In this document: piece after piece, positions 1 through 10,509 of the stretch
Numbering within the stretch: position 1 is the stretch's first letter
Layout of the letters: every line of letters starts with the position of its first letter
Assembly: GCA_019448385.1 (NCBI GenBank)
Contig: JAGTXO010000002.1
Location: forward strand, 1,240,001-1,304,000
Direction: 5' to 3'
DNA from: Diacronema lutheri
Lineage: Eukaryota > Haptophyta > Pavlovophyceae > Pavlovales > Pavlovaceae
DNA: 64,000 nt
Program-made: the position numbers and the translations under genes
The notes under the pieces: model-generated
Databases searched by the model: none
Told to the model about the DNA's origin: nothing
Seen by the model: only the letters and a program-made list of their open reading frames with translations

Positions 1-2826
1 GCGGCCCTCTCCAAGGCCGGCATCCACGAGAAGGCCGGCGCCTTTTACGAGCGACTGGGCGATCACGACGCCGCGCTCGATGCATACCGGCGAGGCGCGG
101 TCTTCGCGCCGGCGGTTGAGCTGTGCCGTCGCGTCTTCCAAGGCCGCGGCGTGGTCGAGCTCGAGGTCGCGTGGGGCGACCACCTCGTCGCCTCCAAGCA
201 GACCGACGCCGCCGTCAACCACTACGTCGAGGCCGGCGCGTACGCCAAGGCGGTCGAGGCGGCCGTTGCGTCGCGCCAGTGGGCAAAGGCGACGCAGATT
301 GTGCAGCAGCTCGAGCCGGCGCAGGCGGCGCCATACTACGCGCGGATCGCGGCGCACTACGAGCAGGCCGGCGCGCTCGACGAGGCCGAGGCGTACCACG
401 TGCAGGGCGGGCGCCCGGCGGCCGCTGTCGAGATGCGGCTGCGCGCGGGTCAGTGGGAGCGCGCGCAGAAGATCGCGGGGACGCACATGCAGCCTGCGGA
501 GATGATGATGCTCTACACGAAGGTGGCTCACACGCTCGAGAACTCGGGCAAGCTGCGCGACGCCGAGCGCCTCTACCTCCTCGTGCACGAGCCCGACCTG
601 GCGATCAACATGTACAAAAAGGCGCGAAAATACGACGAGATGGTCCGGCTCGTCGCGTCGTTCCGCAAGGAGCTGCTGCAGGAGACGCACCTGCACCTGG
701 CGCAACAGCTCGAGACCGACGGCGTGTACCGCCAGGCCGAGGACCACTACGTCCACGCGAGCGACTGGAAGTCTGCGATCAACATGTACCGCGCCAACGA
801 CCTCTGGGACGACGCGATCCGCGTCGCAAAGGAGCACGGCGGCCTCGCCGCGTCCAAGCAGGTGGCGTACGCGTGGGCGGTCTCGCTCGGCGGCGAGGCC
901 GGCGCCAAGCTGCTCACCAAGTTTGGGCTGATCGAGCAGGCGATCGACTACGCGACGGAGTCGGGCGCGTTTGACCACGCCTTCGAGCTCGCGCGCGCGT
1001 CGCTCAAGACGAAGCTGCCCGAGGTGCACCTCAAGTTTGCAATGTTCCTCGAGGACGAGGGGCGCTTCAAGGAGGCCGAGGACGCCTTCGTCTCCGCGGG
1101 CAAGCCGAAGGAGGCCATCGACATGTACGTGCACCAGCAAGAGTGGACGTCGGCGATGCGCGTCGCCGAGACGTGCGACCCGAGCTCCGTCTCTGACGTG
1201 CTCGTCGCGCAAGCGCGCGCCGCGATCGAGCGCAAGGACTACACGCGCGCCGAGGCGCTCTACGTCCGCGCCAAGAAGCCCGAGCTCGCCGTCAAGTCGT
1301 TTAAGGACGCGGGCCGGTGGCAGGACGCGATCCGCCTTACCAAGGAGTTCCTGCCCCACAAGCTGCAGGAGGTGAACGCGGACTTCCAGCGCTTCCAGCG
1401 CGGCGAGTACGTGCCCGAGACGCAGCCCGCGCCCGCCGGTGGTGGCGGCGGCGGCGCCGGCGGCGGTGGCGGCGGTGGCACTTCGGTCGCTGAGCAAATT
1501 GTGGCCGGCGCGCGCACGCTCGAGGACGCGCGCGAGTTTTCAAAAGCGATCGACGCGTACCTGCGCGTGACGACCGAGCACTCGGCGGACCACGACTACC
1601 TCGAGGCGGCGTGGGAGAACGCGGTGAAGATCGCGATGAACCACGCGACCGAGCGCACGTCTGACGTGGTTGCCGCCGTCGCGAGCAGGCTCGTCGAGAT
1701 CCGCCGCTTCGCGCAGGCCGCCGAGCTTTTCGAAGGGATCGATTCGTACCGGCAGGCGCTCGAGGTGTACATGAGCGGCGGGCTGTGGGAGCAGGCGCGC
1801 GCGCTGTACAAGGCGCAGGCACCGCAGTTCGCCGAGCTCGTCGAGAGCCGATACGTTGCGCACTTGCAGGGCGAGCAGGCGGGGGACGAGCTCGTGATGG
1901 CGGGCAAGGCATCGGAGGGCCTCGACGTCTATGCGCAACGCGGCGACTGGGTCAAGGCGCTCGAGGTGGCGCAGTCGCAGGGCGCGCACATGGTCCTCAA
2001 GTACGCGACGCTGCACGGCTCGGTGCTCACGAACCAGGCCGAATTCATCGGCGCGGCGCGCATCTTTGGGACGTACGGCACCGACGTGACCAAGCCAGCG
2101 CTCGTCGCGCTCTACCGCCGGCTCGCGTCGCAGCTGCTCTCCGAGGCGCCCGAGTCGTCGGCGCACGCCGAGGCGCGCGCCGAGCTGAAGGAGCTGCGCG
2201 CGATGCTGGTCAAGGTGATCGGCGCACTGCGGGCCGCAGGCGAGGCGCCGGCGGTCGTCGACGAGTTCGAGCGCATCGTGTGGGTCGCGACGCTCGCCGC
2301 GGCCAAGGCGATCTCGGCGCAGCAGGGGCTCAAGCAGACGGCGCTCAAGCTCGCGATCGCGCTGCTCAAGTACGTCGCGGACGTGCCGGCGGACAAGGCG
2401 TTCTACGACGCGGGAATGGCGTGCAAGGCGGGCGGCAAGCTGAACATCGCCTTCGTTCTGCTCAACCGGTACCTCGACATCACCGAGGCGATCGAGGAGG
2501 GAGACCAGCATGCCGGCCTCGACAACACCGACTTTGCCGGAACGGACGTGCCCTTCGAGTTCGTCATCCCTGAGAAGAATTACCTCACGGACAGCGCGCG
2601 CGAGAAGGTTCGCGACTTTGTCCTCGAGCTGAGCATGAACTCGAGCGTCGAGCAGCGCCTGCCCGCGCACGAGGTGCAGGCCATCTTCGCCGAGGCCGAC
2701 GCCGCGCGCGCCGCGCTCCTCGCCGACGCCGTCAACGGTGACCGCGGGCGCAGGCAGCAGCCGGCGTACCCGCCGTCGGACGGTGACATGCAAGCGATGC
2801 TCGCCGCAGCGATCTCGCAAATCTGA
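1..2826 (+). CDS. IFT172: Intraflagellar transport protein IFT172, C-terminal 941 residues (5' end outside window)
   Basis: The frame is open from base 1 to a TGA ending at 2826, so the gene enters from the left and its WD40 half is missing. The visible part is an unbroken chain of TPR-like helical repeats, with the family signature EEAWGDHL-like 'EVAWGDHLVASKQTDAA' near the start and repeated 'A..Y..AG....A' hairpins. IFT172 is the largest IFT-B subunit; it links the anterograde train to membrane cargo and acts at the ciliary tip. A Gly-rich insert (about 1440-1482) lies in a loop between repeats. About 1,750 residues is usual for the family, so a little over half is present. It is tail-to-tail with UTP21, 194 bp apart. 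No introns are seen in this part. Identity is firm from the repeat sequence pattern and length. Confidence 0.93.
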   Translation, partial: AALSKAGIHEKAGAFYERLGDHDAALDAYRRGAVFAPAVELCRRVFQGRGVVELEVAWGDHLVASKQTDAAVNHYVEAGAYAKAVEAAVASRQWAKATQIVQQLEPAQAAPYYARIAAHYEQAGALDEAEAYHVQGGRPAAAVEMRLRAGQWERAQKIAGTHMQPAEMMMLYTKVAHTLENSGKLRDAERLYLLVHEPDLAINMYKKARKYDEMVRLVASFRKELLQETHLHLAQQLETDGVYRQAEDHYVHASDWKSAINMYRANDLWDDAIRVAKEHGGLAASKQVAYAWAVSLGGEAGAKLLTKFGLIEQAIDYATESGAFDHAFELARASLKTKLPEVHLKFAMFLEDEGRFKEAEDAFVSAGKPKEAIDMYVHQQEWTSAMRVAETCDPSSVSDVLVAQARAAIERKDYTRAEALYVRAKKPELAVKSFKDAGRWQDAIRLTKEFLPHKLQEVNADFQRFQRGEYVPETQPAPAGGGGGGAGGGGGGGTSVAEQIVAGARTLEDAREFSKAIDAYLRVTTEHSADHDYLEAAWENAVKIAMNHATERTSDVVAAVASRLVEIRRFAQAAELFEGIDSYRQALEVYMSGGLWEQARALYKAQAPQFAELVESRYVAHLQGEQAGDELVMAGKASEGLDVYAQRGDWVKALEVAQSQGAHMVLKYATLHGSVLTNQAEFIGAARIFGTYGTDVTKPALVALYRRLASQLLSEAPESSAHAEARAELKELRAMLVKVIGALRAAGEAPAVVDEFERIVWVATLAAAKAISAQQGLKQTALKLAIALLKYVADVPADKAFYDAGMACKAGGKLNIAFVLLNRYLDITEAIEEGDQHAGLDNTDFAGTDVPFEFVIPEKNYLTDSAREKVRDFVLELSMNSSVEQRLPAHEVQAIFAEADAARAALLADAVNGDRGRRQQPAYPPSDGDMQAMLAAAISQI

Positions 2827-3020
2827 GTCCTGCGCGCTGTGGGCCGGCGTGAGTGAGTTGCGTGCGGGGCGCGCGGCGCCTGCTGGCTTGCGCGCGGCAG
2901 CAGCTGGCGTGGGGCCCTCTCGTGCGGCCTACCACCAGCTTGGCCAGGTGCGATAAAGCTTTCGAGCTGACAAGTCTGAGGTCGGACTGTGTGTTCTCTG
3001 AGACCGAATGACCGGAGGCC

Positions 3021-6000
3021 TCAGCCCTGCATGTGCGAGAGGAACGACAACAGCGCGAGGTCCTCGTGGAAGAGCGCCTCGAGCGCGCTCCACGCCGCGC
3101 GCTGCTCCTCGCGCAGCGCTGCGCATCGCGCGCTCAGCTCGGCGTCCGCCCGAATCGCCGCTGAGTGGATCTTGAAGAAGCGCGCAAGCAGCGCCTGCGT
3201 CAGCTCGTAGTCCGCGCGCGAGCCAACTTGCGCCGCGAAAAAGTCGACCGCATCCGCGAGGCCCTATACGAGCGAGGCGCGGGTGTGTGGCCGATCAACC
3301 ACCGAGCTCGCGCATGCGCACGGCGGCGGCGCGCGCGCGCATGCACGCGCGCCGAGCGAGGTGTGCGCGCGCGCGGTCGGGCCGCAAGCAGCGGGGCGAG
3401 GGCGTGCGAAGTTGGGCGCGCACCGATCCGTCGCCTGCGCCGAGCAGTCGAAGCTGCAGGTCAGCAGCTGAGGGGCTCAGACCGCGCAGGTATTCGGAAG
3501 CCATCGCTGCTCGCATTTGAATTTGGGGGCGCGGGAGGGGGCAGGGCACAGGCGCCGCGCGCGCGCGCGTGCACAGGGCGGCAGATGAGCATTTGGCTCC
3601 GCGCGGAGCGCACCTGCTCGCCACACGCCTGAGGCGCCCCACCGCCAGTTCGCGCACCGCGCACGCGCGCACACCGTAGGAGCCTTGCTGTGCGCCACGA
3701 CGCATGTGCCGCAACAACTCGGCCTCGTCGAGCGGCGCCGCCTTGCTCGCACCCGCGAACGGCGAGAGCACACGCGACCGTGGCCGCTTGCCTTCGCGTC
3801 CGTCGCCATCGACGCCGGCCTCGCCCGCGCCACCGTCGCCGGTTGCCGCGAGTCCGTCGCCGGCCTTAGCTGCGTTCGTTGTCGCGAGCTCAAACTCGGG
3901 CTCAAGCCCAGGCCGCGTCGTGAGGAAGAAGGGCGCGTCGGGCGGCGCGTCGGGCGGCTGCTCGGGCTGGTTGCGCGCCTGGATCTCATCCAGCGCATTG
4001 AGAGCCTGCCATCGTGCGGGCGGGAGGCTGGACAGCGTCGGCAGCCCTTTGCTCAGCTGCGCGGGTCGGGCGAGCGAGCGCAGCGCGTCGCGCGACGAGG
4101 CCTCGTCCGCCGCGCGCTGCGCGGCCGCGGCGAGCGAGCGCGAGGCGTTGCGCTGCTCTGCCGACGCCGCGCTCAGCGCGCGCTCGCCGTCGTCGACGCC
4201 TTCGCCGTCGCCGTCGTCGTCTTCGTCGGCGCCACCGCCGAGCGCGCCGGCTGGCATCTCAAGCGGGGCGGGTGCGGTGACAGCGCATTCGAGCGCGGCG
4301 TTGGCGAAGAGCGCGCGGCTCGCCCACACGCACAGCGCGACGCAGCCTGCGTGCGTCGTCGCGAGGAACTCGCCGCGCGGAGACCACGAGATGGACGTTG
4401 CCGGCATGCTCAGCGTGTGCCAGCCAACGAGCCGCGCGGTCGGCAGGTCGACGAGACGAAGCGACCCATCAAGCGACGCGGTGAGCAGCTGGCGGCCGTC
4501 CGGCGTGAACGCGACGTCGGTGATCGCGCGCGCGTGCCCCTCAAACTGCCGGACGAGCGTGAACGAGCGCACGTCGAAGACACGGACGCGCAAGTCATCG
4601 CACGCGACCGCGACGAGCGACGAGTCGACGGACTCGGCGAGGTGCGCGACGGGCGCGTCGCACGGCATGCACGCGACGAGCTCGCGCGAGTGCACAGACC
4701 ACACGCGCACCGTCCCGTCGTGCCCCGCCGAGACGAGCAGGCGCTGCGTCGAATCAATTGCCACGCCGCGCACGGCGCCGCGGTGCGCGCCGCTGTCGGT
4801 CAGAAGCGGTGCGCCGGCGCGTAGGGCAGCGCCCGCCGCGGCGCGCCCAAGCTCCGCGCCAAAGCTGCCGCGGTGCAGCCCGGACTGCATGTTGTACTTG
4901 TCGATTCGGCCCGACGCGTACCCGACGAAGGCAAAGTTGCCGCAGCGCGAGACGCACGCGGCCGTCGCGTCGCTCGCGCTCGCGCCCGCCGGGCTGACGA
5001 GCGACAGCTTGCCGAGCGCGCGTCGCGTGGTCTGCCACGTGGACGCGGCGGCGGAGCCGGCGTGCGTGCCCACCACGTTGGCCCAGTCGCGCTCGCGCAG
5101 CGCCGCCGCGTCGAAGGACGTCAGCTGGCTCAGCTTGAGGTGCGACGGGCGCGTGTTGCGACCGCGCTTGCGCGCCTGTGCGATCACGTGGCCCTGCGTC
5201 AGTTCCGAGTCCTGCTGCTGCAGCCAGAGCGAGGTGCGGCGGAAGGAACGGTCCGAGCCCGCCGAGAGCAGGTCGCTCGCGCCCGCCGCGCCCGCCGACG
5301 CCGCCGTGATCCCGTCGGAGTAGAATCGGACGCGCGTCGGCGCGCTCGCGTGGCCTGAGCGCGAGCGTAGGAGTCGCGCGCCTCCCGACGGCTGGTCGAA
5401 TAACCACATCTTGAGCGCGTTGTCCGCGCCGCTCGTGAGTAGCACGGGCTCGCCGGCCAAGAAGTGCGCCGTGCACACCTGCGCCTCGTGCGCGAACTCC
5501 ACCTGCGAGGCGAGCCGGCGCGCGTCGAGCTGCCACAGCGCGACGTGGCCACGATCCGATGCCGACGCCAGAATCGGCACGCCGTCGGTGCGGAAGGCGA
5601 GGGCGCGAATGGCGCCGCCGTCCATCGAGAAGGAGAAGAGCAGCGCGTCCTCTCGGATGTTGTGCACGTGCACCTTGCCCGACTCGAGGCCGATCGCGAC
5701 GACGTCGACGGCGGTCGACTGTGCGAGCGCGCTCACAGCTGACCCCCAGCCCTCGAATCGATACACGCGCCGCGCGGAGCGGACGTTCCACAGCTCGAGC
5801 GCGCCCGAGCTGCAGCCGACGAGCAGCTTGTTCAGGTACGTCGCCGGGTGCAGCACCGCCGACGGCGACAGATCGGCTGGGAGCTGCAGCGTAAGCGCGG
5901 GCACGTCGAGCTCGGCGCCCTTGCCGAGCACGAGCCAGCCGTTGAGCAGACGGCCGGCGCAGACGGAGACGAGGAGCTCGCCGAGCCAGACGAGGTGGCG

Positions 6001-6297
6001 TACGGGCCGTGCATGCCCACGCAGCACGCCGATTACTTCGGCGCGTTGCACCACATGGATATCGCCGCCGATCGCCGCAAACGTGCGGTCGCCGTGCACC
6101 TGCAGCGCGCGGATCCGGCCGGGCAGCTGCGGGCCGACAAAGCGCAGCCGGAGGTTCGCGCAATTGTAGATCTGAAAAGAGCGGCCGACGCTCGTGACGG
6201 CGAACGTCTCGCCGCCTTGCCGGTGCACCGCCACCGGCGTGCTGTCCGTCACGTACCCGGCGGCGCGGTACGGCGTGAGGAACGCGGCCGCGGCCAT
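3021..6297 (-). CDS. UTP21: U3 snoRNP / small-subunit processome protein UTP21 (WDR36), 982 aa, three exons
   Basis: Exons, all on the minus strand: 6297-3675, 3506-3424 and 3263-3021. The two introns (168 and 160 nt; donors gtgtgc and gtgcgc, acceptors cag and tag) restore one frame of 982 residues. The N-terminal two thirds are two WD40 propellers: 'VLRGHARPVRHLVWLGE', 'LLNGW' and 'SGHASAPTRVRFYSDG' are typical UTP21 blocks. The last two exons carry the Utp21 C-terminal domain ('MASEYLRGLSPSAADLQLR', then 'FFKIHSAAIRADAEL' and 'ALFHEDLALLSFL'). UTP21 is part of the UTP-B module that assembles on 5' ETS pre-rRNA in the nucleolus. The start at 6297 is chosen because conservation begins there; an in-frame upstream extension would overlap the neighbour. 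Its ATG lies only 36 bp from the divergent MATE ATG. Confidence 0.92.
3264..3674 (-). other. Two GT-AG introns of UTP21 (3507-3674 and 3264-3423)
   Basis: Both introns are CG-dinucleotide-dense with long gcgcgc runs and few adenines. The first interrupts a codon after its first base; the second lies between codons. Splicing them joins the WD40 part to the conserved Utp21 C-terminal domain in frame, which is the evidence for the borders. Confidence 0.85.
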
Positions 6298-6333
6298 CGA
6301 TGGCCCCGTGACCGGAAGCGCCAAGAAAAAATA
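6298..6333. promoter_or_regulatory. 36-bp bidirectional start region between UTP21 and MATE
   Basis: Only 36 bp separate the divergent start codons. The interval holds an A-rich stretch (accggaagcgccaagaaaaa). Promoter elements and leaders must therefore overlap each other or the coding sequences. Confidence 0.5.
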
Positions 6334-8199
6334 ATGCGGCCAACGTGGGGTTTTGGGCTGGTCGCGCTCGGCGTGGCGCACGCGCTGCGCGCGCCCGCGG
6401 CGCTGCGGCCGACGCGCACACCGCACGCGGCCAGCTATGCGCGCCTCGGCGCGCCACTAGGCAAGGCGCACGCGCTGCGCCCGCCCGCGGCGTCGCGGCC
6501 TCGCGCGCGCCTCGCTCTCGCATCGCCGGCTCGGCGGCGCGCCTGCGCTGCGCGCGCTGCGCTCTCGTTGCAGCTCGCCGCGGCGGATGGCGAGCGCGCC
6601 GCAGCCCCCGACGGCGCAAGAAGCGCGCGCGTTGCGTCGTATGCCGCGCTGCTCGGCTTCTTCGGCCCGTGCCTCGCCTCGTCGCTCACGTCGGAGGTGA
6701 TGTCCGTCGTCGACACTTCGGTCGTCGGCCGTTTCGGCTCGACGCTCGAGCTCGCGTCGCTCGCGCCGGCCGCGCTCATCGCCGACACGTCTGTGTACCT
6801 CTTCTCCTTCCTCAACATTGCGACCATGTCGCTCGTCGCGTCAGCGCTCGCGCGCGGTGAGCGCGCGCGCGGCTTTGAGACCGCGGCCAACGCCCAGTTT
6901 GTGGCCGCCGTCATCGGCATCGTCGTCAGCGCGACGGTGGCGGCCAACGCGCGCTCTCTGCTCGCGCTCGCGCTCGGCAAGTCAACCACGCCCGCCGTGC
7001 TCGCCGCCGCGCTTGGCTACCTGCGCGTGCGGCTGCTTGGCGTGCCCTTCGCCCTCGTCTCCATCGTCTCGCAAAGCGCGCTGCAGGCGAGCAACGACCC
7101 GCTCTCGCCCCTCCTCGCCGTCGCGGGCGGTGGCGCGCTCAACCTCGCGCTCGATGTGTACGCGTGCGTGCACCTGCGGATGGGAATCGTTGGCGCGGCG
7201 CTCGCGACGCTCGCCTCGCAGGTCGTACAGTCCCTTCTCCTCGTGCGCGCGCTCAACCGGCGCCGTCGCGAGCTCGCGCCGGACGCCGCGCGCGCGCTCG
7301 TCGCGCCGCCGTCTCGCGCCGCGCTCGTCGCGTTCGCCTCGTTCGCAGGTCCGCTCTTCTTCGTGATCCTGGGCAAGATGCTCTGCTACAACATGATGAC
7401 GATTGCGGTCACGTCGAGCGGCCTTCTCGCCCTTGCAGCGCACCAGGTGCTCACGACCGTGTTCTACATGTCGTGCAAGGTGGGCGACTCGCTCTCACAG
7501 ACGGTCCAGGCCTTCCTGCCCGCGAGCCTCGGCGCGCGCGGCGAGCTGACGGCCGCGACGCGCTCGCTCGCGCGCAAGCTCGTCACGGCGTCAACTGTCT
7601 TGGGCCTCGCCACCGCGACTCTCGCCTCGCTCGTTACAAGCCGAGGCGGCTCCATATTCACGCCCGACCGCGCAGTGCTGGACATGATCGCGCGCGCGAG
7701 CCCGCTCGTCTGGTGCGGTCTCTCGATCCACTCGCTCACCATGTTTGGCGAGGGCGCGCTGCTCGCGCGCAGGGACCTACGGTATCTCGTCCGAGGGTAC
7801 GCTCTCAACATCGTCGTCTTCGTCTCGGGGCTGCTCGTCGTGAAGGCGCGCGCGCTCGGGCTGCGCGCGGTGTGGACGGCGCTCGCCCTCTTCCAGCTCG
7901 TGCGCTTCTGCCAGTTCATGGTGCGCGCGGTCGTCATCGGCGTCGTGCCAGCGCCGTTCGACGGTCGGTGGCGCGGCGTGGGCGGCGCGCAGCCCGATGG
8001 TCCAGGCGGCGGTGGCACCACGGCCGTCGTCGGCAGCGCCGCAGTGCTTCCGCCTGGCGGCGGCGGCTCCGCGAAGGGCGGGCCGGCGCCCGCACTTTCA
8101 GACGCACCCACCACCGCTGGTGAGCCGGGGCTCAGAGGGGTTGCGGACACCACCGGCCCAGACGCGGCCGCCCCCGGGGAGAAGGCCGCGCAGGCGTGA
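6334..8199 (+). CDS. MATE-family multidrug/toxin extrusion carrier with plastid-type leader, 621 aa
   Basis: Single-exon gene. After a leader of roughly 95 residues, the protein has about twelve hydrophobic helices in two MatE halves (DinF/NorM type). It begins with 'FFGPCLASSLTSEVMSVVDT' and continues with 'LLGVPFALVSIVSQSALQA', which is the typical loop of plastid-type EDS5/DinF-like MATEs. MATE proteins export organic cations or carboxylates in exchange for protons or sodium. The N-terminus has a short hydrophobic signal ('WGFGLVALGVAHALRAPAA') followed by an Arg/Ala-rich region without acidic residues, which looks like a bipartite leader for a secondary plastid; this is inferred. The C-terminal 100 residues are Gly/Pro-rich and probably disordered. 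It is divergent from UTP21 and tail-to-tail with the methyltransferase gene. Substrate is unknown. Confidence 0.85.
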   Translation: MRPTWGFGLVALGVAHALRAPAALRPTRTPHAASYARLGAPLGKAHALRPPAASRPRARLALASPARRRACAARAALSLQLAAADGERAAAPDGARSARVASYAALLGFFGPCLASSLTSEVMSVVDTSVVGRFGSTLELASLAPAALIADTSVYLFSFLNIATMSLVASALARGERARGFETAANAQFVAAVIGIVVSATVAANARSLLALALGKSTTPAVLAAALGYLRVRLLGVPFALVSIVSQSALQASNDPLSPLLAVAGGGALNLALDVYACVHLRMGIVGAALATLASQVVQSLLLVRALNRRRRELAPDAARALVAPPSRAALVAFASFAGPLFFVILGKMLCYNMMTIAVTSSGLLALAAHQVLTTVFYMSCKVGDSLSQTVQAFLPASLGARGELTAATRSLARKLVTASTVLGLATATLASLVTSRGGSIFTPDRAVLDMIARASPLVWCGLSIHSLTMFGEGALLARRDLRYLVRGYALNIVVFVSGLLVVKARALGLRAVWTALALFQLVRFCQFMVRAVVIGVVPAPFDGRWRGVGGAQPDGPGGGGTTAVVGSAAVLPPGGGGSAKGGPAPALSDAPTTAGEPGLRGVADTTGPDAAAPGEKAAQA

Positions 8200-8357
8200 A
8201 CAAAATTGTCAAAGAATCACAGAAGCGTTGGATTTTGAGCGAGGGTGCGGAGCTTTCGCAACATCGGGCGGTCACGGGCAAAGTACCTCTGAGCGAGCGT
8301 CTAAGGGTCGGTCCTGTGCGCGCTGCGACCATCTCACGAGCGCCAGACACGAGCGCG

Positions 8358-9122
8358 CTAGGGCGCGGTCGCGGCGGCGCCGTTCTTCATCGCAGCCTCG
8401 ATCATTGCCTCGAAGTCGTACGCGCTGCCCCTGCCTCCGACGGGCGCTTCGCGTGCACGCGCTCTGTGCGCCTCGGCGCCTGCCTGCGCGCTCCGCAGCA
8501 TTTCCGCCGGGTCGACCGGTACTTCGACGTTGGTGGCGTCGAGATCGGGCGCGTCAAAGCTCGTGTAGAGAGCGTACTGGTACGGCAGGTTTGGGATCGA
8601 CGGGAGGAAGCGGTTGGGGTGGACGGCGAGGAGGTCGGCCATCATCGGCGCGTTCTCTACAACGGTTGTGGCGATCACCATCCCGCCCGGAGCGAGCAAC
8701 CACCTGGCTGTCTCGGCGTACTTCTCCCAGACGTCGCGCGTAATGAAGGGCGGGTCGATCACGACCGCGCGGAACGCGCCTTTCAGCGCGGAGGGCAGCT
8801 TGTCGGGCTCGTTGTAATCGTAGAAGAGCACGCCGTGCTGCTCGGTGCCCAGCTTACGGTCGTAGTCGAGCACGCGCGAGCTGGCGCGCTCCGCCTCGTC
8901 GAGCGCGAAGAAGATCGACGGTGTCGATACAAACGCGCACTCGAGGCGCGCGGGCACGGGCGCGCCCTCGGCGCCGAGCGGGCTGCCGAGGCAATGCCGC
9001 CGGATGACGCGCACCATCATCGAGATCGTCGCCGGAGAGTACCAGTACTGGTTCATCTCCGCGATCTCCCTGTGCGATGCGATCCACGCGCGCGCGCCAA
9101 CCTCCGCCCGATCCGCATCCAT
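8358..9122 (-). CDS. EEF1AKMT1: eEF1A lysine methyltransferase 1-like (EEF1AKMT1/N6AMT2 family), 254 aa
   Basis: Recognised by the family start block 'MNQYWYSPATI' (QYWYS at residues 25-29) and the catalytic 'VVIDPPFITRDVW' motif (DPPF at 123-126), inside a seven-strand Rossmann methyltransferase fold. The glycine-rich SAM loop is replaced, as usual in this family, by 'AFVSTPSIFFAL'. 'KYAETARWLLAPGGMVIATT' is the post-motif strand. The family trimethylates a lysine of translation elongation factor 1A. The start at 9122 gives the normal length plus about 20 residues; the C-terminal 50 residues are an extra low-complexity tail. The start codon is 34 bp from the divergent unknown gene at 9157. 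An N6-adenine DNA methylase role, once suggested for the family, is less likely. Confidence 0.85.
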   Translation of the reverse strand: MDADRAEVGARAWIASHREIAEMNQYWYSPATISMMVRVIRRHCLGSPLGAEGAPVPARLECAFVSTPSIFFALDEAERASSRVLDYDRKLGTEQHGVLFYDYNEPDKLPSALKGAFRAVVIDPPFITRDVWEKYAETARWLLAPGGMVIATTVVENAPMMADLLAVHPNRFLPSIPNLPYQYALYTSFDAPDLDATNVEVPVDPAEMLRSAQAGAEAHRARAREAPVGGRGSAYDFEAMIEAAMKNGAAATAP

Positions 9123-9156
9123 GCTCGACCGTTGCCGACCAACGGTTTGCACCACG

Positions 9157-10059
9157 ATGGCGCTAGGCTGGAGGGATCGGAGGGACGTCGGAGCGTACCT
9201 GCGGTTGATTCGCGTGAATGCCGACGCGCGCGCCCCGTCCGGATTGCAGGGCGCGGATTGGCTCGCCAAGCGGCTGCCCGCCTTCCACCCCGACTTGTCG
9301 CTGCCCGACTTTGCGGAGGCGACGAGGCCGCTCCTCATTGGCGTGCCGGATGCGCGCGTCGCAGACGTCTTCCACGCGCTCAGCGGTGGCGCGTCGACGG
9401 TGCGCGCGGACGTCGTGCTCGAGCGGCTGTTCGGACGTGCCGAGCCCGTTTACCTCGAGACGAGCCGCAGCGCCCACGCGCAGCTCGCGACGCTCTACAC
9501 GGAACGCGCAGGTGCGGACCTCGTGCACAACCTCGCGCACACGGACGGCTGGCTCAAGCGCGAGTGGCGCGAGGAGAAGCAGCGCGCGAATCAGGTGTTC
9601 GGCGCGCTCGATCTCAACGCGCATCACATGCACCGCGCGCTGCGCGAGCTCTACGGCGTACACGAGCCCGTAATCCAGGTGCCCGGGGCGCGGGCGGCGA
9701 CGGCGCACACGCGGCCGCAGCGCGAACACGCTTCTGCCGACGGCTTTGGGCCTCGCTACGGCAACGTGCGCGCGGTCGGCCTCGCGGTAGCGCACGCGCG
9801 GCCGCAGCGCGAAGCAGTCGCGAGGCCCAAAGCCGCCGTGCCCTGGGAAAGCCGTGGACAGCTCGCCCCCGAGCTCCTGCCGGCGAGCGCTGGCTTCCCC
9901 AACGCGCCGCTACTCTCGACTCTCGTACGAACGCCAGCGCCCCAGGGCCCTCCGACATTCAAGCTCGCGACGCACAAGCCCGTCACGATCGCCGACCAGG
10001 CGGTGTGCAAGCCCAGTCGAAAAGAAATCCTCATCACCGCAGTGGCAAGCAAGCGATGA
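9157..10059 (+). CDS. Conserved-looking hypothetical protein, 300 aa
   Basis: I do not recognise the family. Residues 1-185 are balanced in composition and look globular: 'ADWLAKRLPAFHPDLSLPDF' is followed by a helix-loop-helix-like 'ADVFHALSGGASTVRADVVL', whose spacing vaguely recalls EF-hand pairs but without the calcium-binding acidic loop. A charged helix ('WLKREWREEKQRANQVFGAL') follows. Residues 190-300 are low-complexity with a duplicated 'RPQRE' segment, and probably unstructured. The start at 9157 is chosen because it gives a head-to-head layout with EEF1AKMT1; an upstream in-frame ATG would overlap that gene's coding sequence. It ends 450 bp before the stop of the large Fanzor-bearing gene, so it marks the last host gene on the left side of the element. 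Confidence 0.65.
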   Translation: MALGWRDRRDVGAYLRLIRVNADARAPSGLQGADWLAKRLPAFHPDLSLPDFAEATRPLLIGVPDARVADVFHALSGGASTVRADVVLERLFGRAEPVYLETSRSAHAQLATLYTERAGADLVHNLAHTDGWLKREWREEKQRANQVFGALDLNAHHMHRALRELYGVHEPVIQVPGARAATAHTRPQREHASADGFGPRYGNVRAVGLAVAHARPQREAVARPKAAVPWESRGQLAPELLPASAGFPNAPLLSTLVRTPAPQGPPTFKLATHKPVTIADQAVCKPSRKEILITAVASKR

Positions 10060-10509
10060 CGAGCGTCTCACTCGTCGCAACCCTTGGCCGTGTGACTGTC
10101 AGGTATAGATGGTCAAGCCAAATCCGATCAGGGGCACGATCGAGCGCCCCGAGTGCAGCGCGGGCCATTCGGAAGGACGTCCTTGTGAGGGAGCTCTTCG
10201 CGTTTGGCGAGCGGGGGAGCACGACGCGCAGCGTTGCTGCGGCGGCGTGCGGGCGGCGAGCAGCGGTCGGGCTGCTCGCGACGAGGCCGGAGCAGACGGC
10301 GCCGTGGCCGCCGGCGCAGGTGACGCGCGCCGACGAGCCGTAGCGAGCGTCCGTGATCCGCACGGCGGTTGGAGCGGGCCGGCTGGTGCGGCGCGCTCGG
10401 CCACGGGTGGCGGCGTGCACGGGCGTGCCGAATGCGGTACGCGTCGCCAGCCGCGCGCGACCTGGGCAGAGCCCGCAAAGCGTCGACCGCTGCGCGGCTC
10501 GGCCGTGCG
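10060..10509. other. Gene-free interval downstream of the Fanzor stop; candidate guide-RNA region
   Basis: No convincing protein is seen on either strand. In TnpB and Fanzor loci the guide RNA usually overlaps or follows the 3' end of the nuclease gene, and the element end lies just beyond. This 450-bp interval is where such an RNA and the element boundary would be expected. It holds a short lower-GC segment (10101-10130). No inverted repeat matching the other side of the element was found by eye. The guide-RNA role is inference from family habit only. Confidence 0.3.
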
